39,421 bases of DNA from Rothia nasimurium (GCF_928381705.1 NZ_CAKMSR010000016.1:1-39421); one strand, 5' to 3'. Numbered from the stretch's first letter, positions 25,199-34,048 are shown. Numbers and translations are program-made. Notes: generated by a model from the letters alone, not told the origin.

Positions 25199-26809
25199 AT
25201 GGACAAGCCCCACATCACGGGTGACCACCTGCAAAAATACAGTGCAGCTCCCACCCAGGCCATCGACCAGATTCACCGCTCGCGCGGCTCCCAGGCACCC
25301 GAGGTCGAAGCCGGTGAACGCAAGAAGCGTCTCATAGGTCTCTTCGGCGGCCTGCTTGCAGCCGCCCTTATCTACATCATCATGCCCGGTGAGGTACCCG
25401 ATGCTGCGCGCCTGACCGCAGCCACCGCCGTCCTCATGGGGGCCTGGTGGATGACCGAGGCTCTACCCATTCCTGCCACCGCCCTGCTGCCGCTGGTGAT
25501 TTTCCCGGTCTTCAACAGCGACGTGAAAATCAACGACATCGGCGCTAGCTACGGCAACAACATCATCTTCCTCTTCATGGGCGGCTTCCTGCTCGCCCTG
25601 GCCATGCAGCGCTGGAACCTGCACCGCCGCATTGCCCTGCTGACCCTCAAGGTCATGGGCACCAAGCCTTCCATGATGGTCGCGGGCTTCATGGTAGCCA
25701 CCGGCTTTCTCTCTATGTGGGTGTCGAACACCGCTACCGCCGTCATGATGATTCCCATCGGCGTCTCCGTGCTCATGCTCATCGCCCAGGCCAGCGGTAC
25801 CACCGACATTAAAATTGAGGACGGCGCTTCCCCCGACGATCAGGCCGTCAAGGACGCTGTGATTAAGTCCGACTTTGGCACCGCCCTCATGCTGGGTATC
25901 GCTTACGCCGCCTCCATCGGTTCCCTGGGCACCCTGATCGGTACCCCGCCCAACACCCTGCTGGCCGGGTACATGGCAGATACCCACGACGTTCACATCG
26001 GCTTTGGCCAGTGGATGCTGGTGGGCGTGCCCCTGTCTGTAGTGGTTCTTTTCGTCTGCTGGTTCCTGCTGACCAAGGTACTCTTCAAGCCAGAAATCAA
26101 GGAGATCCCCGGCGGTAAGAAGCTTATCGCCAATGAATACGCCAAGCTCGGTGCCATGAGCTCGGGCGAACTACGCGTACTGATTATCTTTATCGCAGCA
26201 GCTCTGGCCTGGATTTTCGTCCCCATCATCTGGTCCGAATCCCCACCCATTACCGACGCCGGTATTGCCGTAGCTGTTGGTCTGCTGCTCTTTGCCCTGC
26301 CCGCCGGTGGCACCGCCAACAAGGGTGTGCGCCTCATTGACTGGGAAACCGCAACCAAGCTGCCTTGGGGCGTGCTGCTGCTCTTCGGTGGCGGTCTAGC
26401 GCTCTCTGGTCAGTTCACTAGCTCCGGCCTCACCCAGTGGATCGGCGACTCCGTCGGCGCCCTCGGCGCCCTGCCCATCCTCGTCATCGTGCTGCTGGTG
26501 ACCACCGGCGTCATCTTCCTCACCGAACTCACCAGTAACACCGCCACCGCAGCCACCTTCCTACCCGTCGCCGGCGGCATCGCCATGGGCATGGGCTACG
26601 ACCCCATGCTGCTCGCCATCCCCGTCGCCCTCGCCGCCACCTGCGCCTTCATGCTCCCCGTAGCGACCCCGCCCAACGCCATCGCCTACGGCTCGGGCTA
26701 CGTCACCATCGGGCAGATGGTCAAGGGCGGCCTCTGGCTCAACCTCTTCTCCATCGTGGCAATCACCGCAGTGACCATGACCCTGGCCATGTGGATCTTC
26801 GCGCTGTAG
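25199..26809 (+). CDS. DASS/SLC13-family sodium:dicarboxylate (anion) symporter
   Basis: A 536-residue membrane carrier of the divalent anion:sodium symporter family. The two SNT sodium/substrate motifs of the inverted-repeat fold are present: VSNTAT at 175-180 and TSNTAT at 445-450. Late in the protein, LPVATPPNAIAYGSGYV is also typical. The first 45 residues are polar and cytoplasmic. Likely substrates are succinate, malate or fumarate (family knowledge), though sulfate or citrate carriers belong to the same family. The start ATG 25199 has GTGAGG upstream. Repeat copy C follows. Confidence 0.9.
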   Translation: MDKPHITGDHLQKYSAAPTQAIDQIHRSRGSQAPEVEAGERKKRLIGLFGGLLAAALIYIIMPGEVPDAARLTAATAVLMGAWWMTEALPIPATALLPLVIFPVFNSDVKINDIGASYGNNIIFLFMGGFLLALAMQRWNLHRRIALLTLKVMGTKPSMMVAGFMVATGFLSMWVSNTATAVMMIPIGVSVLMLIAQASGTTDIKIEDGASPDDQAVKDAVIKSDFGTALMLGIAYAASIGSLGTLIGTPPNTLLAGYMADTHDVHIGFGQWMLVGVPLSVVVLFVCWFLLTKVLFKPEIKEIPGGKKLIANEYAKLGAMSSGELRVLIIFIAAALAWIFVPIIWSESPPITDAGIAVAVGLLLFALPAGGTANKGVRLIDWETATKLPWGVLLLFGGGLALSGQFTSSGLTQWIGDSVGALGALPILVIVLLVTTGVIFLTELTSNTATAATFLPVAGGIAMGMGYDPMLLAIPVALAATCAFMLPVATPPNAIAYGSGYVTIGQMVKGGLWLNLFSIVAITAVTMTLAMWIFAL

Positions 26810-26812
26810 GCC

Positions 26813-26946
26813 GTATTCAAAAGGTTTGGCAGGCTCGCGCTGGCTGCGACCCTCTCGCCTGGTTCGCTTCGCTCACATGGGCGATTCACGCCAGCCGCCG
26901 AGCCAGCAGCTGCGCTGCGACCCTGCCTCACTCACCTTTTGAATAC
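26813..26946. repeat. Core-and-arms palindromic repeat, copy C
   Basis: Perfect 13-bp outer arms GTATTCAAAAGGT (26813-26825) and 26934-26946 enclose GGCAGG/CCTGCC (26828-26833, 26921-26926). Inside are GCGACCCTCTCGCC and the core GCGATTCACGCCAGCC at 26881-26907. It follows the DASS stop codon. Confidence 0.75.
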
Positions 26947-26972
26947 TCCTCACTAAACCCATAAAAACCCAA

Positions 26973-27013
26973 CACCCTAACACCGGTAACCACCAAAAGC
27001 CGGTGTTAGGGTG
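26973..27013. terminator. 14-bp hairpin between repeat C and the aldolase promoter
   Basis: CACCCTAACACCGG pairs perfectly with 27000-27013 (loop 13 nt). Possible terminator shielding fba. The rest of 26810-27215 holds repeat C, this hairpin and the fba leader; no gene seen. Confidence 0.55.
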
Positions 27014-27100
27014 CTTAAGACCCCCAGAAATACATGGTTTTCTGTGGGTTTATGTCCGAAATTAGTGTGGGAAACCTACCCTTTCCCGCCGTGCCCTTGG

Positions 27101-27106
27101 TAAACT
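27101..27106 (+). promoter_or_regulatory. Probable -10 box of fba
   Basis: TAAACT; predicts a transcript start near 27113 and a leader of about 100 nt before ATG 27216. Confidence 0.4.
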
Positions 27107-27215
27107 GAAAAGCAGGCAGGCGCTCGCCCCGCGCGTCCTCACAAGGCACCGGGTGCAGCACCAACTCACACCAGGCCACCAACCGGGTGGCCCCACCGAC
27201 AACCAAGGAGTCAGC

Positions 27216-28241
<1,026 letters not shown>

Positions 28242-28270
28242 GCCCTGTAGCTAGGTCCGTTAGCCTAGAA

Positions 28271-28318
28271 CAAAGGCGCCGGACGCTCCCGCTTGTGCGG
28301 GTGCGTCCGGCGCCTTTG
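28271..28318. terminator. Terminator of fba
   Basis: CAAAGGCGCCGGACGC (28271-28286) pairs perfectly over 16 bp with 28303-28318; the loop holds a short CCCGC/GCGGG pair. Confidence 0.9.
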
Positions 28319-28333
28319 TGTTGTGGTGGTGAA

Positions 28334-28392
28334 TGTGCCGCGAAGTGCCATAGGTGGGGGATAGGTCGGCACCTATGGCATTTCGCGGCACA
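28334..28392. terminator. 23-bp hairpin downstream of gltS
   Basis: 28334-28356 pairs with 28370-28392, one G-U type mismatch. It lies 31 nt beyond the gltS stop on the minus strand. There is no clear U-run, so it could be a processing or stability hairpin. Confidence 0.7.
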
Positions 28393-28423
28393 GTCGCGCG
28401 GAGGGGGCGGACGTCCGCCCCGG

Positions 28424-29647
28424 CTAGACGATGGACAGGAAGGTCATGATGTTCACCAGGTTGGTGAAGTCGATGAACATGCCGCCCACGATGGGCAGGA
28501 TAAAGAAGGCCAGCTTGGAGGCCTTGTACTTGGTGACCAGGGATGCCATGTTGGCGATGCCGTTGGGGGTTGCGCCCATGCCGAAGCCGCAGTGGCCGGC
28601 GGTGAGGATAGCTGCGTCGTAGTCTGCGCCCATGGCACGGAAGGTAACGAAGTTAGCCCATACCCACATGAGGACGACCTGGGCTAGCAGGAGCACGATG
28701 AGCGGGATAGCCAGCTCGGCCAGCTGCCAGAGCTGAATGTTCATGAGGGCCATAGCCAGGAAGACGTTGAGGCCGATGTTGCCCAGTACCTCAACCTCCT
28801 GCTCGGGGACGAGCTCGTGGTATTCCTTGGAGTTGCGGCGGTCGCTGATGTAGCGCAGGGCGATGGCGATGATCATGGGGCCCATGTAGCTGGGGAAGGC
28901 GGCGCGGTCGGTGAGCTGGCCAACCAGGTAGTTGAGGGCCTCGGTGAGGTAGCTACCGATGAACATGGCGACCAGGATCATGATGAAGCCGTGTAGGATG
29001 CTGTCGGTGTTGAGCTTGCGCGGGCGCACGGTCAGCAGGGCGGTGTTGATGTTGACCTGGTGGGAGGGTTCCTTCTCGAGCAGGTTGTGCTTGATGATCA
29101 GGCGGTTGGCGACGGGGCCACCCATGAGTGAGCCGGCGATGAGGCCGAAGGTTGCGGCGGTGTAGGCGACGGTTTCTGCACCGGTGACGCCGGAAGCCTC
29201 AACGAGCGGGGCGATACCGCCGGAGACGCCGTGGCCACCGGTCATGGGGGTGGAGCCGGTCATCAGGGCCAGGGCAGGGTCAACATTGACGACGGGCGCC
29301 AGCAGGACGGCCACGATGTTCTGGGCGATACAGAGACCTGTTGCTACCAGCAGGAAGAGACCGACCTTAGAACCGGCTGACTTGAGCACCTTGAGCGAGG
29401 CTCCATAGCCCACCGAGGTGAAGAAGATGACCATGAAGAAGCTCTGTAGGGTGGTGTCGAACTTGATGGTCAGTACCCCGGTCTGGTTGAGTACCAGGTT
29501 GACCAGGGAGAAGAGGAAGCCGCCGATGACGGGCGAGGGGATAGCGAAGCGCTGGAAGAAGTAGAAGCGGTTCTTAATCCACATACCGAGCAGCAGCAGC
29601 ATCACTGCCCAGCCGGCGGACTGAACCATGGTGAGTTCAAGCGTCAT
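28424..29647 (-). CDS. gltS: Sodium:glutamate symporter (GltS family)
   Basis: A 407-residue membrane carrier for sodium-driven glutamate uptake, with about 10-12 segments. The two family repeats are visible: PMTGGHGVSGGIAPL in the first half and AGHCGFGMGATPNGIANM in the second, the GHG-type loops of the inverted-repeat fold. I chose ATG 29647 (MTLELTMVQ), which fits the family N-terminus; the in-frame start at 29713 adds 22 basic residues. An upstream TATAGT -10 (29714-29719 on the minus strand) and a weak AGAGAGA precede it. It lies between fba and fic, opposite to both. Confidence 0.92.
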   Translation of the reverse strand: MTLELTMVQSAGWAVMLLLLGMWIKNRFYFFQRFAIPSPVIGGFLFSLVNLVLNQTGVLTIKFDTTLQSFFMVIFFTSVGYGASLKVLKSAGSKVGLFLLVATGLCIAQNIVAVLLAPVVNVDPALALMTGSTPMTGGHGVSGGIAPLVEASGVTGAETVAYTAATFGLIAGSLMGGPVANRLIIKHNLLEKEPSHQVNINTALLTVRPRKLNTDSILHGFIMILVAMFIGSYLTEALNYLVGQLTDRAAFPSYMGPMIIAIALRYISDRRNSKEYHELVPEQEVEVLGNIGLNVFLAMALMNIQLWQLAELAIPLIVLLLAQVVLMWVWANFVTFRAMGADYDAAILTAGHCGFGMGATPNGIANMASLVTKYKASKLAFFILPIVGGMFIDFTNLVNIMTFLSIV

Positions 29648-29962
29648 AGGAGTCTCTCTGTATCTATGTGATCGTGTGTGTTTTCCACTTCGTCGGTGAA
29701 GTTGACCTCTCACACTATACGGGACACCTCGGTGTGGTGCGGCTGGGTTTTCGTCACAGCGGGGTGCGCGGACGCCTGCCGTCGGCAGGCCTGGGAGTAG
29801 CTGGTGGGCGGGACTAGGCTTAAATACAAAAAAGGGTGTTTTTGGGAGTTAGGGGCGCTTGGTTATGGTGCTATCTCCCAAAATGGGGTGTTTTTGGGAG
29901 ATAGGGTGGCATAGGATTACCTGTAACTACCAAAAAGATGAGATTTTGGGAGATAAGGGAGC
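29648..29962. other. Divergent control region between gltS and fic
   Basis: No gene seen. It holds the gltS -10 (29714-29719), an ACACC-TC-GGTGT repeat (29724-29735), a GCCTGCC-GTC-GGCAGGC hairpin (29774-29790), and the operator array described separately. Confidence 0.6.
29840..29955 (+). promoter_or_regulatory. Operator array TTTTGGGAGATA upstream of fic
   Basis: TTTTGGGAGTTA at 29840-29851, TTTTGGGAGATA at 29892-29903 and again at 29944-29955: three direct copies starting exactly 52 bp apart. A fourth copy in reverse, TATCTCCCAAAA, at 29872-29883 forms a perfect 12-bp inverted repeat with the second (8-nt gap). The last copy supplies GGGAG as the likely ribosome site of fic, so binding could block both transcription and translation. 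Confidence 0.75.
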
Positions 29963-31174
29963 ATGAAAAAATACCGGAGCCTCAAATCCATTTTTCACCA
30001 GTTCGACCGGCAGACCGCTGAAAGGTACGCGCAAGACCGCCGCGAGATGGGCTACGAAACTGGCTTTATGGTGGGCGAGCACCGCCTGTTCTATGCTGTG
30101 ACCCCTCAGCTTCTTCTTCTGCAGGAACAGATTCTGCTGAATGAGGGAACGCTTGAAGAACTAGCAGCTAGCCTTCCTGCGACTGCCCGGGCGAGTTATC
30201 TTTATGAACTCATTACTCAGGAAATCTCAGCGACGAACGAGATTGAGGGGGTGCGGTCCACTCGGCAGGAGATACAAGAGGCCCTCGACGCTGAACCTTC
30301 TGACAATAAAAAGTTTAGAGAGATAGCCCGTCTCTACGTGGAGCTCTCACAGGGCAAAGTGAATGTGCCGCGCTCTTTAGAAGAGATACGAGCAACCTAC
30401 GACCGTCTCTTCGGCGCAGAGATTGCTGATGAGGATCGGCCTGATGGCAGGCTTTTTAGGGCTGGTCCTGTCTATGTGCATGATGGCGCAGGTGCAATCA
30501 TTCATGCCGGTGCCCGAGGCGAAGAGGCCCTCGAACAGCAGCTGCAGGCTATGTTGGACCATCTTGAGAGTGCTGATGTTCCTTTTCTTCTGTCGCGGGC
30601 TGTTTCTCACTTTATGTTTGAGGCGGCCCACCCCTTCTATGACGGTAATGGGCGGTTTGGGCGTTTTCTGTTGAGCGCCCAGCTGCAAGAGGTGCTCTCG
30701 ACCTACACGGTGCTTACGCTCTCACGCGTTGTGAACCAGAAAAAAGAGGAGTACCACAGGGCCTTTAGCGATGTTGAAGAGCCCCTTAACTACGGTGAGG
30801 TTACCTCTTTTGCCTATGTCATTCTAGGTTTTATTTATGCTGCCCAACGTGAGCTTCTGCATGATTTTGGGCAGAAGAGAGAGCTGATAGAGTCACTGCG
30901 GGAACGGGTTGATGGTCTCAAAGACGGTAGTTTTGAACTGGCGTCTGGTGCATGTGAAGTGCTTCTCATCGTAGGGCAGACCTACCTTTTGAGCGGTGGC
31001 CGCGGGCTTTCCTGGGATGAGCTGACCCAGATGTTAGAAAAGTCGCGCAACACAGTTAGGGCCTACCTAGAGGAACTAGAGCAGCAAAAACTCATTGAGC
31101 GCACCTCGTCCCGTCCCCTGCGTGTGCGGTTGAGCGAGGCCGGTAAGGCCCTGCTTTTCCCCGAGCACGCGTAG
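29963..31174 (+). CDS. Fic-family protein (AMPylator) with C-terminal winged helix
   Basis: A 403-residue Fic-domain protein that should transfer AMP from ATP to a hydroxyl side chain of a target protein. The catalytic motif HPFYDGNGRFGR is complete at 223-234 (H223). An inhibitory-helix motif TNEIEG is at 91-96, N-terminal to the Fic core, so this is a class II, self-inhibited Fic. From about residue 335 a winged-helix region reads SWDELTQMLEKSRNTVRAYL, followed by a LIERTSSRPLRVRLSEAG wing. A DNA-binding tail plus the operator array in front suggests autoregulation (inference). GGGAG about 10 nt before ATG 29963 is the ribosome site. The target is unknown. It could act as a stress or defence toxin, or as a regulator. 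Confidence 0.9.
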   Translation: MKKYRSLKSIFHQFDRQTAERYAQDRREMGYETGFMVGEHRLFYAVTPQLLLLQEQILLNEGTLEELAASLPATARASYLYELITQEISATNEIEGVRSTRQEIQEALDAEPSDNKKFREIARLYVELSQGKVNVPRSLEEIRATYDRLFGAEIADEDRPDGRLFRAGPVYVHDGAGAIIHAGARGEEALEQQLQAMLDHLESADVPFLLSRAVSHFMFEAAHPFYDGNGRFGRFLLSAQLQEVLSTYTVLTLSRVVNQKKEEYHRAFSDVEEPLNYGEVTSFAYVILGFIYAAQRELLHDFGQKRELIESLRERVDGLKDGSFELASGACEVLLIVGQTYLLSGGRGLSWDELTQMLEKSRNTVRAYLEELEQQKLIERTSSRPLRVRLSEAGKALLFPEHA

Positions 31175-31215
31175 ACTTTTTGTAGTTACAAGAATTTGAG
31201 TTGAATGGAGTAACC

Positions 31216-31632
31216 ATGTCACTTGCCGGTAAGAACCTGCTGGACGGCCCCGCCCCCACCTTCCTGCCCGAAGAGCCCGAGCTGACCGCCCGCGTCCGCG
31301 CCGGTGAGGCTCCCGCTGATCTTGCGCAGGCCTTCCCCAAGTCGTCGCTAGCCTGGGCCCTGCTGGCCGAAGATACCCTGAAGGCTGGCAAGACCCTTGA
31401 GGCTTACGCCTACGCTCGCGTGGGTTACCACCGCGGCCTGGATGCCCTGCGCGGCAATGGCTGGCGCGGGCACGGCCCGATTCCGGTCAGCCACGAGCCG
31501 AACCGGGGCTTCTTGAAGGCCCTGCTGATTCTGGGCCAGACCGCCGCCGCCATTGGTGAGGCGGACGAGGCTGAGCGTATCGAGAAGTTCCTGAACGACT
31601 CCGACCCGGCTGCCGCCGCCGAGCTGGCCTAG
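31216..31632 (+). CDS. DUF3151 family protein
   Basis: A 138-residue cytoplasmic protein of the actinobacterial DUF3151 family, function unknown. Recognisable parts are FPKSSLAWALLAEDTL, AYAYARVGYHRGLDALRGNG and HEPNRGFLKALLILGQTAAA. The helical, alanine-rich pattern is TPR-like (weak inference). I chose ATG 31216 with GGAG 5 nt before it, not the TTG at 31201. In many actinobacteria this gene sits near fba (recollection); here gltS and fic intervene. Its last 24 bases, including the stop, are repeated exactly at 32807-32830, beyond the abiF gene, and its probable native terminator lies after that second copy. Confidence 0.85.
   Translation: MSLAGKNLLDGPAPTFLPEEPELTARVRAGEAPADLAQAFPKSSLAWALLAEDTLKAGKTLEAYAYARVGYHRGLDALRGNGWRGHGPIPVSHEPNRGFLKALLILGQTAAAIGEADEAERIEKFLNDSDPAAAAELA
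31609..31632 (+). repeat. 24-bp direct repeat, left copy (3' end of DUF3151)
   Basis: Begins GCTGCCGCCGCC and ends in the TAG stop of DUF3151. It is identical to 32807-32830. The two copies enclose the RNA-abiF module like attL/attR or an insertion duplication. Confidence 0.85.
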
Positions 31633-31688
31633 GTTGTATCTAGGTTCTCCGGTAGCTCTAGATGTTGAGCAGATTACCTTGAGCAGGC

Positions 31689-31717
31689 TCAACACTCGAA
31701 CAAAAATCGGGTAGACT
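31689..31717 (+). promoter_or_regulatory. Promoter of the small RNA upstream of abiF
   Basis: TCAACA (31689-31694), 17 nt, TAGACT (31712-31717). TTGAGCAG occurs twice (31665, 31679), and TTGAG-CAGG-CTCAA overlaps the -35. Confidence 0.55.
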
Positions 31718-31723
31718 ATAGAG

Positions 31724-31798
31724 CAACATTCATCCCCGTTGCGTACGGTCCTTTGTGACTGGCTGATCCGTTAGTCGTGTACGCTACGGGGATTTTTC
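31724..31798 (+). ncRNA. Structured small RNA upstream of abiF (abiF-RNA-like)
   Basis: A predicted transcript of about 75 nt. CCCCGTTGCGTAC (31734-31746) pairs with 31779-31791 (12 of 13), followed at once by ATTTTT. Inside, GUGACU (31755-31760) can pair with AGUCGU (31773-31778) using two wobble pairs, leaving a loop containing GGCTGATCCG. The final stem with its T-run is a good intrinsic terminator, so the RNA would be a separate transcript ending 15 nt before abiF. Conserved structured RNAs upstream of Abi_2-family genes (the abiF RNA motif) are known. That this is a member is inferred from position and shape only. It might instead act as an attenuator of abiF. Confidence 0.7.
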
Positions 31799-31800
31799 TA

Positions 31801-31806
31801 TAAAAT
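31801..31806 (+). promoter_or_regulatory. -10 box of abiF, leaderless
   Basis: TAAAAT, 6 nt, then ATG 31813. It lies just after the RNA terminator, so RNA and protein can be expressed separately. Confidence 0.5.
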
Positions 31807-31812
31807 TTAGAC

Positions 31813-32784
31813 ATGATTCTGCCTTCAGACCTGGCGTCAAAACACCCTCCGCAACGTACCAAACCATGGCTTGATATAGACCAACAGGTAGCCAAACTAG
31901 AGATGCGTGGGTTGCCTTTAGACGATTCGCAGCGGGTTCTTTTGGCTAGCTTCCTTGCACACCAGAACTATTACCGTTTCAGTGGTTACTTTAAGCAGTT
32001 TATGGAACCTGGTCAGGCTGATAAGTTCAAGCCGGGAACAACTCTCGAACAGCTTCTAACGGTCTACTCGCTTGATAATCAGGTGCGGCTACTGGTTTTT
32101 CGTGGTGTGCAGGTAATTGAACCAATTATTAGAACACGGGTAGCTTTTCGCCTGGCTGAAGGACCAGAAAACGGACCTACCCGTTATCTTTTGAGAAGCG
32201 CCTACGAGCCGTCTCGCCCAAGTAATCTGCCGCCTCGTGGAATGCCTCTGGCTGATTGGCAGGCTAAACACGCGGGTCTTACTCGTAGCCGTGAATCTTT
32301 GATGAGAAGTATTGAAGACACCTTGAGTCGCGAGGAACTGTATCTTCAGCACTTTGTGAATCAGGGGCAGCAGGTTCCTTTGTGGGCAATGGTAGAGGCA
32401 ATGTCTCTCGGGGATCTCTCAAAAATGGTGAGCACCTGGAAAGATACTAACCAGATACAGCGTCTGATGGAGGACCTAGGGTTTACACGAGCTGAGGAAC
32501 TACGTCGAGCTATTGGTAACGTGAATTTCTTTCGGAACCTAGCTGCTCACCATAACCGGTTGTGGGGTAGGCGTCTTACTCGTCCTGTTGCAAAGTCACC
32601 GTGGAGGGGCGCAACAGGTTTAGAGTATTCAGGGTTACCGGTGGAAGCTCCCGTTCACATTCTGCGTCTGTTGTCTGATTGGGTGGACCATATTCAGGGA
32701 AACCAGACGTACTCAACTGAGCTATGGCAGCTTATCGGTAGCGATGCAACGTACGAAGAAGGAATGCTTTTCCCGTCTCTATAG
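31813..32784 (+). CDS. abiF: Abi_2/AbiD-AbiF family HEPN protein (abortive infection)
   Basis: A 323-residue protein of the Abi_2 family, known from lactococcal phage-exclusion systems. The N-terminus KPWLDIDQQVAKLEMRGLPL and YYRFSGYFKQF at 53-63 are family hallmarks. IEPIIRTRVAFRLAEG and PLWAMVEAMSLGDLSKM follow. Near the C-terminus FFRNLAAHHNRLW (239-251) holds the HEPN RNase motif R-x4-H (R241, H246). The likely action is cleavage of RNA on infection, kept in check by the upstream structured RNA (inference from the family). Base composition is clearly richer in A/T than the flanking genes, a sign of transfer. There is no ribosome site; the start is probably leaderless. It is bracketed by 24-bp direct repeats. 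Confidence 0.88.
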   Translation: MILPSDLASKHPPQRTKPWLDIDQQVAKLEMRGLPLDDSQRVLLASFLAHQNYYRFSGYFKQFMEPGQADKFKPGTTLEQLLTVYSLDNQVRLLVFRGVQVIEPIIRTRVAFRLAEGPENGPTRYLLRSAYEPSRPSNLPPRGMPLADWQAKHAGLTRSRESLMRSIEDTLSREELYLQHFVNQGQQVPLWAMVEAMSLGDLSKMVSTWKDTNQIQRLMEDLGFTRAEELRRAIGNVNFFRNLAAHHNRLWGRRLTRPVAKSPWRGATGLEYSGLPVEAPVHILRLLSDWVDHIQGNQTYSTELWQLIGSDATYEEGMLFPSL

Positions 32785-32806
32785 ATACCTTCAAATCTCA
32801 GCCCCA

Positions 32807-32830
32807 GCTGCCGCCGCCGAGCTGGCCTAG
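32807..32830 (+). repeat. 24-bp direct repeat, right copy (relic of the DUF3151 end)
   Basis: Exact copy of 31609-31632, including the TAG, now outside any gene. It is followed by the hairpin at 32837-32881. Confidence 0.85.
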
Positions 32831-32836
32831 CCCCTG

Positions 32837-32881
32837 ACCGCCCCGGATTTTCTTGGAAATATAAAGGAAATTTGGGGCGGT
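32837..32881 (+). terminator. Hairpin terminator, probably the original one of DUF3151
   Basis: ACCGCCCC (32837-32844) pairs with GGGGCGGT (32874-32881), followed by TTTG. The inner part is A/T-rich and weakly paired. It lies 7 nt after the relic DUF3151 end, where a native terminator would be. It now serves abiF. Confidence 0.65.
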
Positions 32882-32959
32882 TTGTCTTCGTTCAACAAAA
32901 GGGCGTAGGCTGATTAACGCAACATTTTTCAACGACGAAAATGAATGGGAGACCCCCTC

Positions 32960-34048
32960 ATGCGCATTGGCGTACCCCGCGAAATCAAGCCCCAGGAACA
33001 GCGCGTTGGCCTCACCCCCGACGGCGTGCTGGCTCTTGTTCAGGCTGGCCACGAAGTACTGATTGAGAAGGACGCCGGGCTCGGCGCAGGCTTTTCCAAC
33101 GAGGAATACGAGAAGGCCGGGGCTACCCTGGTCAGCCAGGAAGAGGCCTGGACTAAGGCAGAACTGCTCGTCAAGGTCAAAGAGCCAATTGAATCCGAGT
33201 ACAAGTACCTGCGCGAGGATCTGACCCTTTTCACCTACCTGCATCTGGCTGCCGATAAGCCCCTGACCGAGGCTCTACTGGCTGCGAAGACCCGCGGTAT
33301 TGCGTACGAGACTGTGCGTAACGGCCGCGCCCTGCCCCTGCTGCTCCCCATGAGTGAGGTTGCGGGCCGTCTGGCTGCTCAGGCTGCAACCCAGTACACC
33401 ATGGCTACCGAGGGTGGCCAGGGCATACTGCTGGGTGGCGTGCCCGGTGTTGCCCCCGGCCGTGTGGTGGTTCTGGGTGGCGGTAATGTGGGTACCCACG
33501 CCGCTAAGCTGGCGGTGGGCGCTGGCGCTGAGGTTACTATTCTTGAGGGGTACGGCCCCCGCGTGCGTGAACTGTCTGACCTGTTTGGCTCCACCGCGCG
33601 CGTGCTGAACTCCACTCCCGCGAATATTGAGCGTGAAATCGCTGAGGCCGATGTGATTATCGGTTCGATTCTGGTGCCTGGCGCTAAGGCTCCTAAGGTT
33701 GTGCGCCGTGAGCACCTGAAGACCATGAAGCCCGGCACCCTGCTGATTGATGTCGCGATTGATCAGGGCGGCTGCTTCGAGACCTCCCGCCCCACCACCT
33801 ATGCTGACCCGATTTTTGAGGTGGACGGCATCCGTCACTACTGCGTTGCTAACATGCCCGGCGCCGTGCCCCGCACTTCGACTATCGCCCTGACCGACGC
33901 TACTTTGCCGTACGTGCTGAAGCTGGCTGCTGGCGTGGATGAGGCCCTGGCGAACAACCCCGACCTGGCTCTGGGCCTGAACACCGATGCTGGCAAGATT
34001 ACTTTTGCCGGCGTTGCTGAGGCCTTCCCTGAGCTGCCTGCCGCCTAG
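32960..34048 (+). CDS. ald: Alanine dehydrogenase
   Basis: A 362-residue NAD-dependent alanine dehydrogenase, interconverting alanine with pyruvate and ammonia. The N-terminus [20 protein letters not shown] contains the substrate arginine R15. VKVKEP gives K74 and YLHLA gives catalytic H95. The NAD-binding loop [17 protein letters not shown] is at 169-185, and SEVAGRLA is also conserved. I chose ATG 32960, with GGGAG upstream, over the in-frame ATG at 32945. Codon use is strongly biased, so it is probably well expressed. A GC-rich terminator follows. The product pyruvate links to the central-metabolism genes of the window. Confidence 0.94.
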   Translation: MRIGVPREIKPQEQRVGLTPDGVLALVQAGHEVLIEKDAGLGAGFSNEEYEKAGATLVSQEEAWTKAELLVKVKEPIESEYKYLREDLTLFTYLHLAADKPLTEALLAAKTRGIAYETVRNGRALPLLLPMSEVAGRLAAQAATQYTMATEGGQGILLGGVPGVAPGRVVVLGGGNVGTHAAKLAVGAGAEVTILEGYGPRVRELSDLFGSTARVLNSTPANIEREIAEADVIIGSILVPGAKAPKVVRREHLKTMKPGTLLIDVAIDQGGCFETSRPTTYADPIFEVDGIRHYCVANMPGAVPRTSTIALTDATLPYVLKLAAGVDEALANNPDLALGLNTDAGKITFAGVAEAFPELPAA

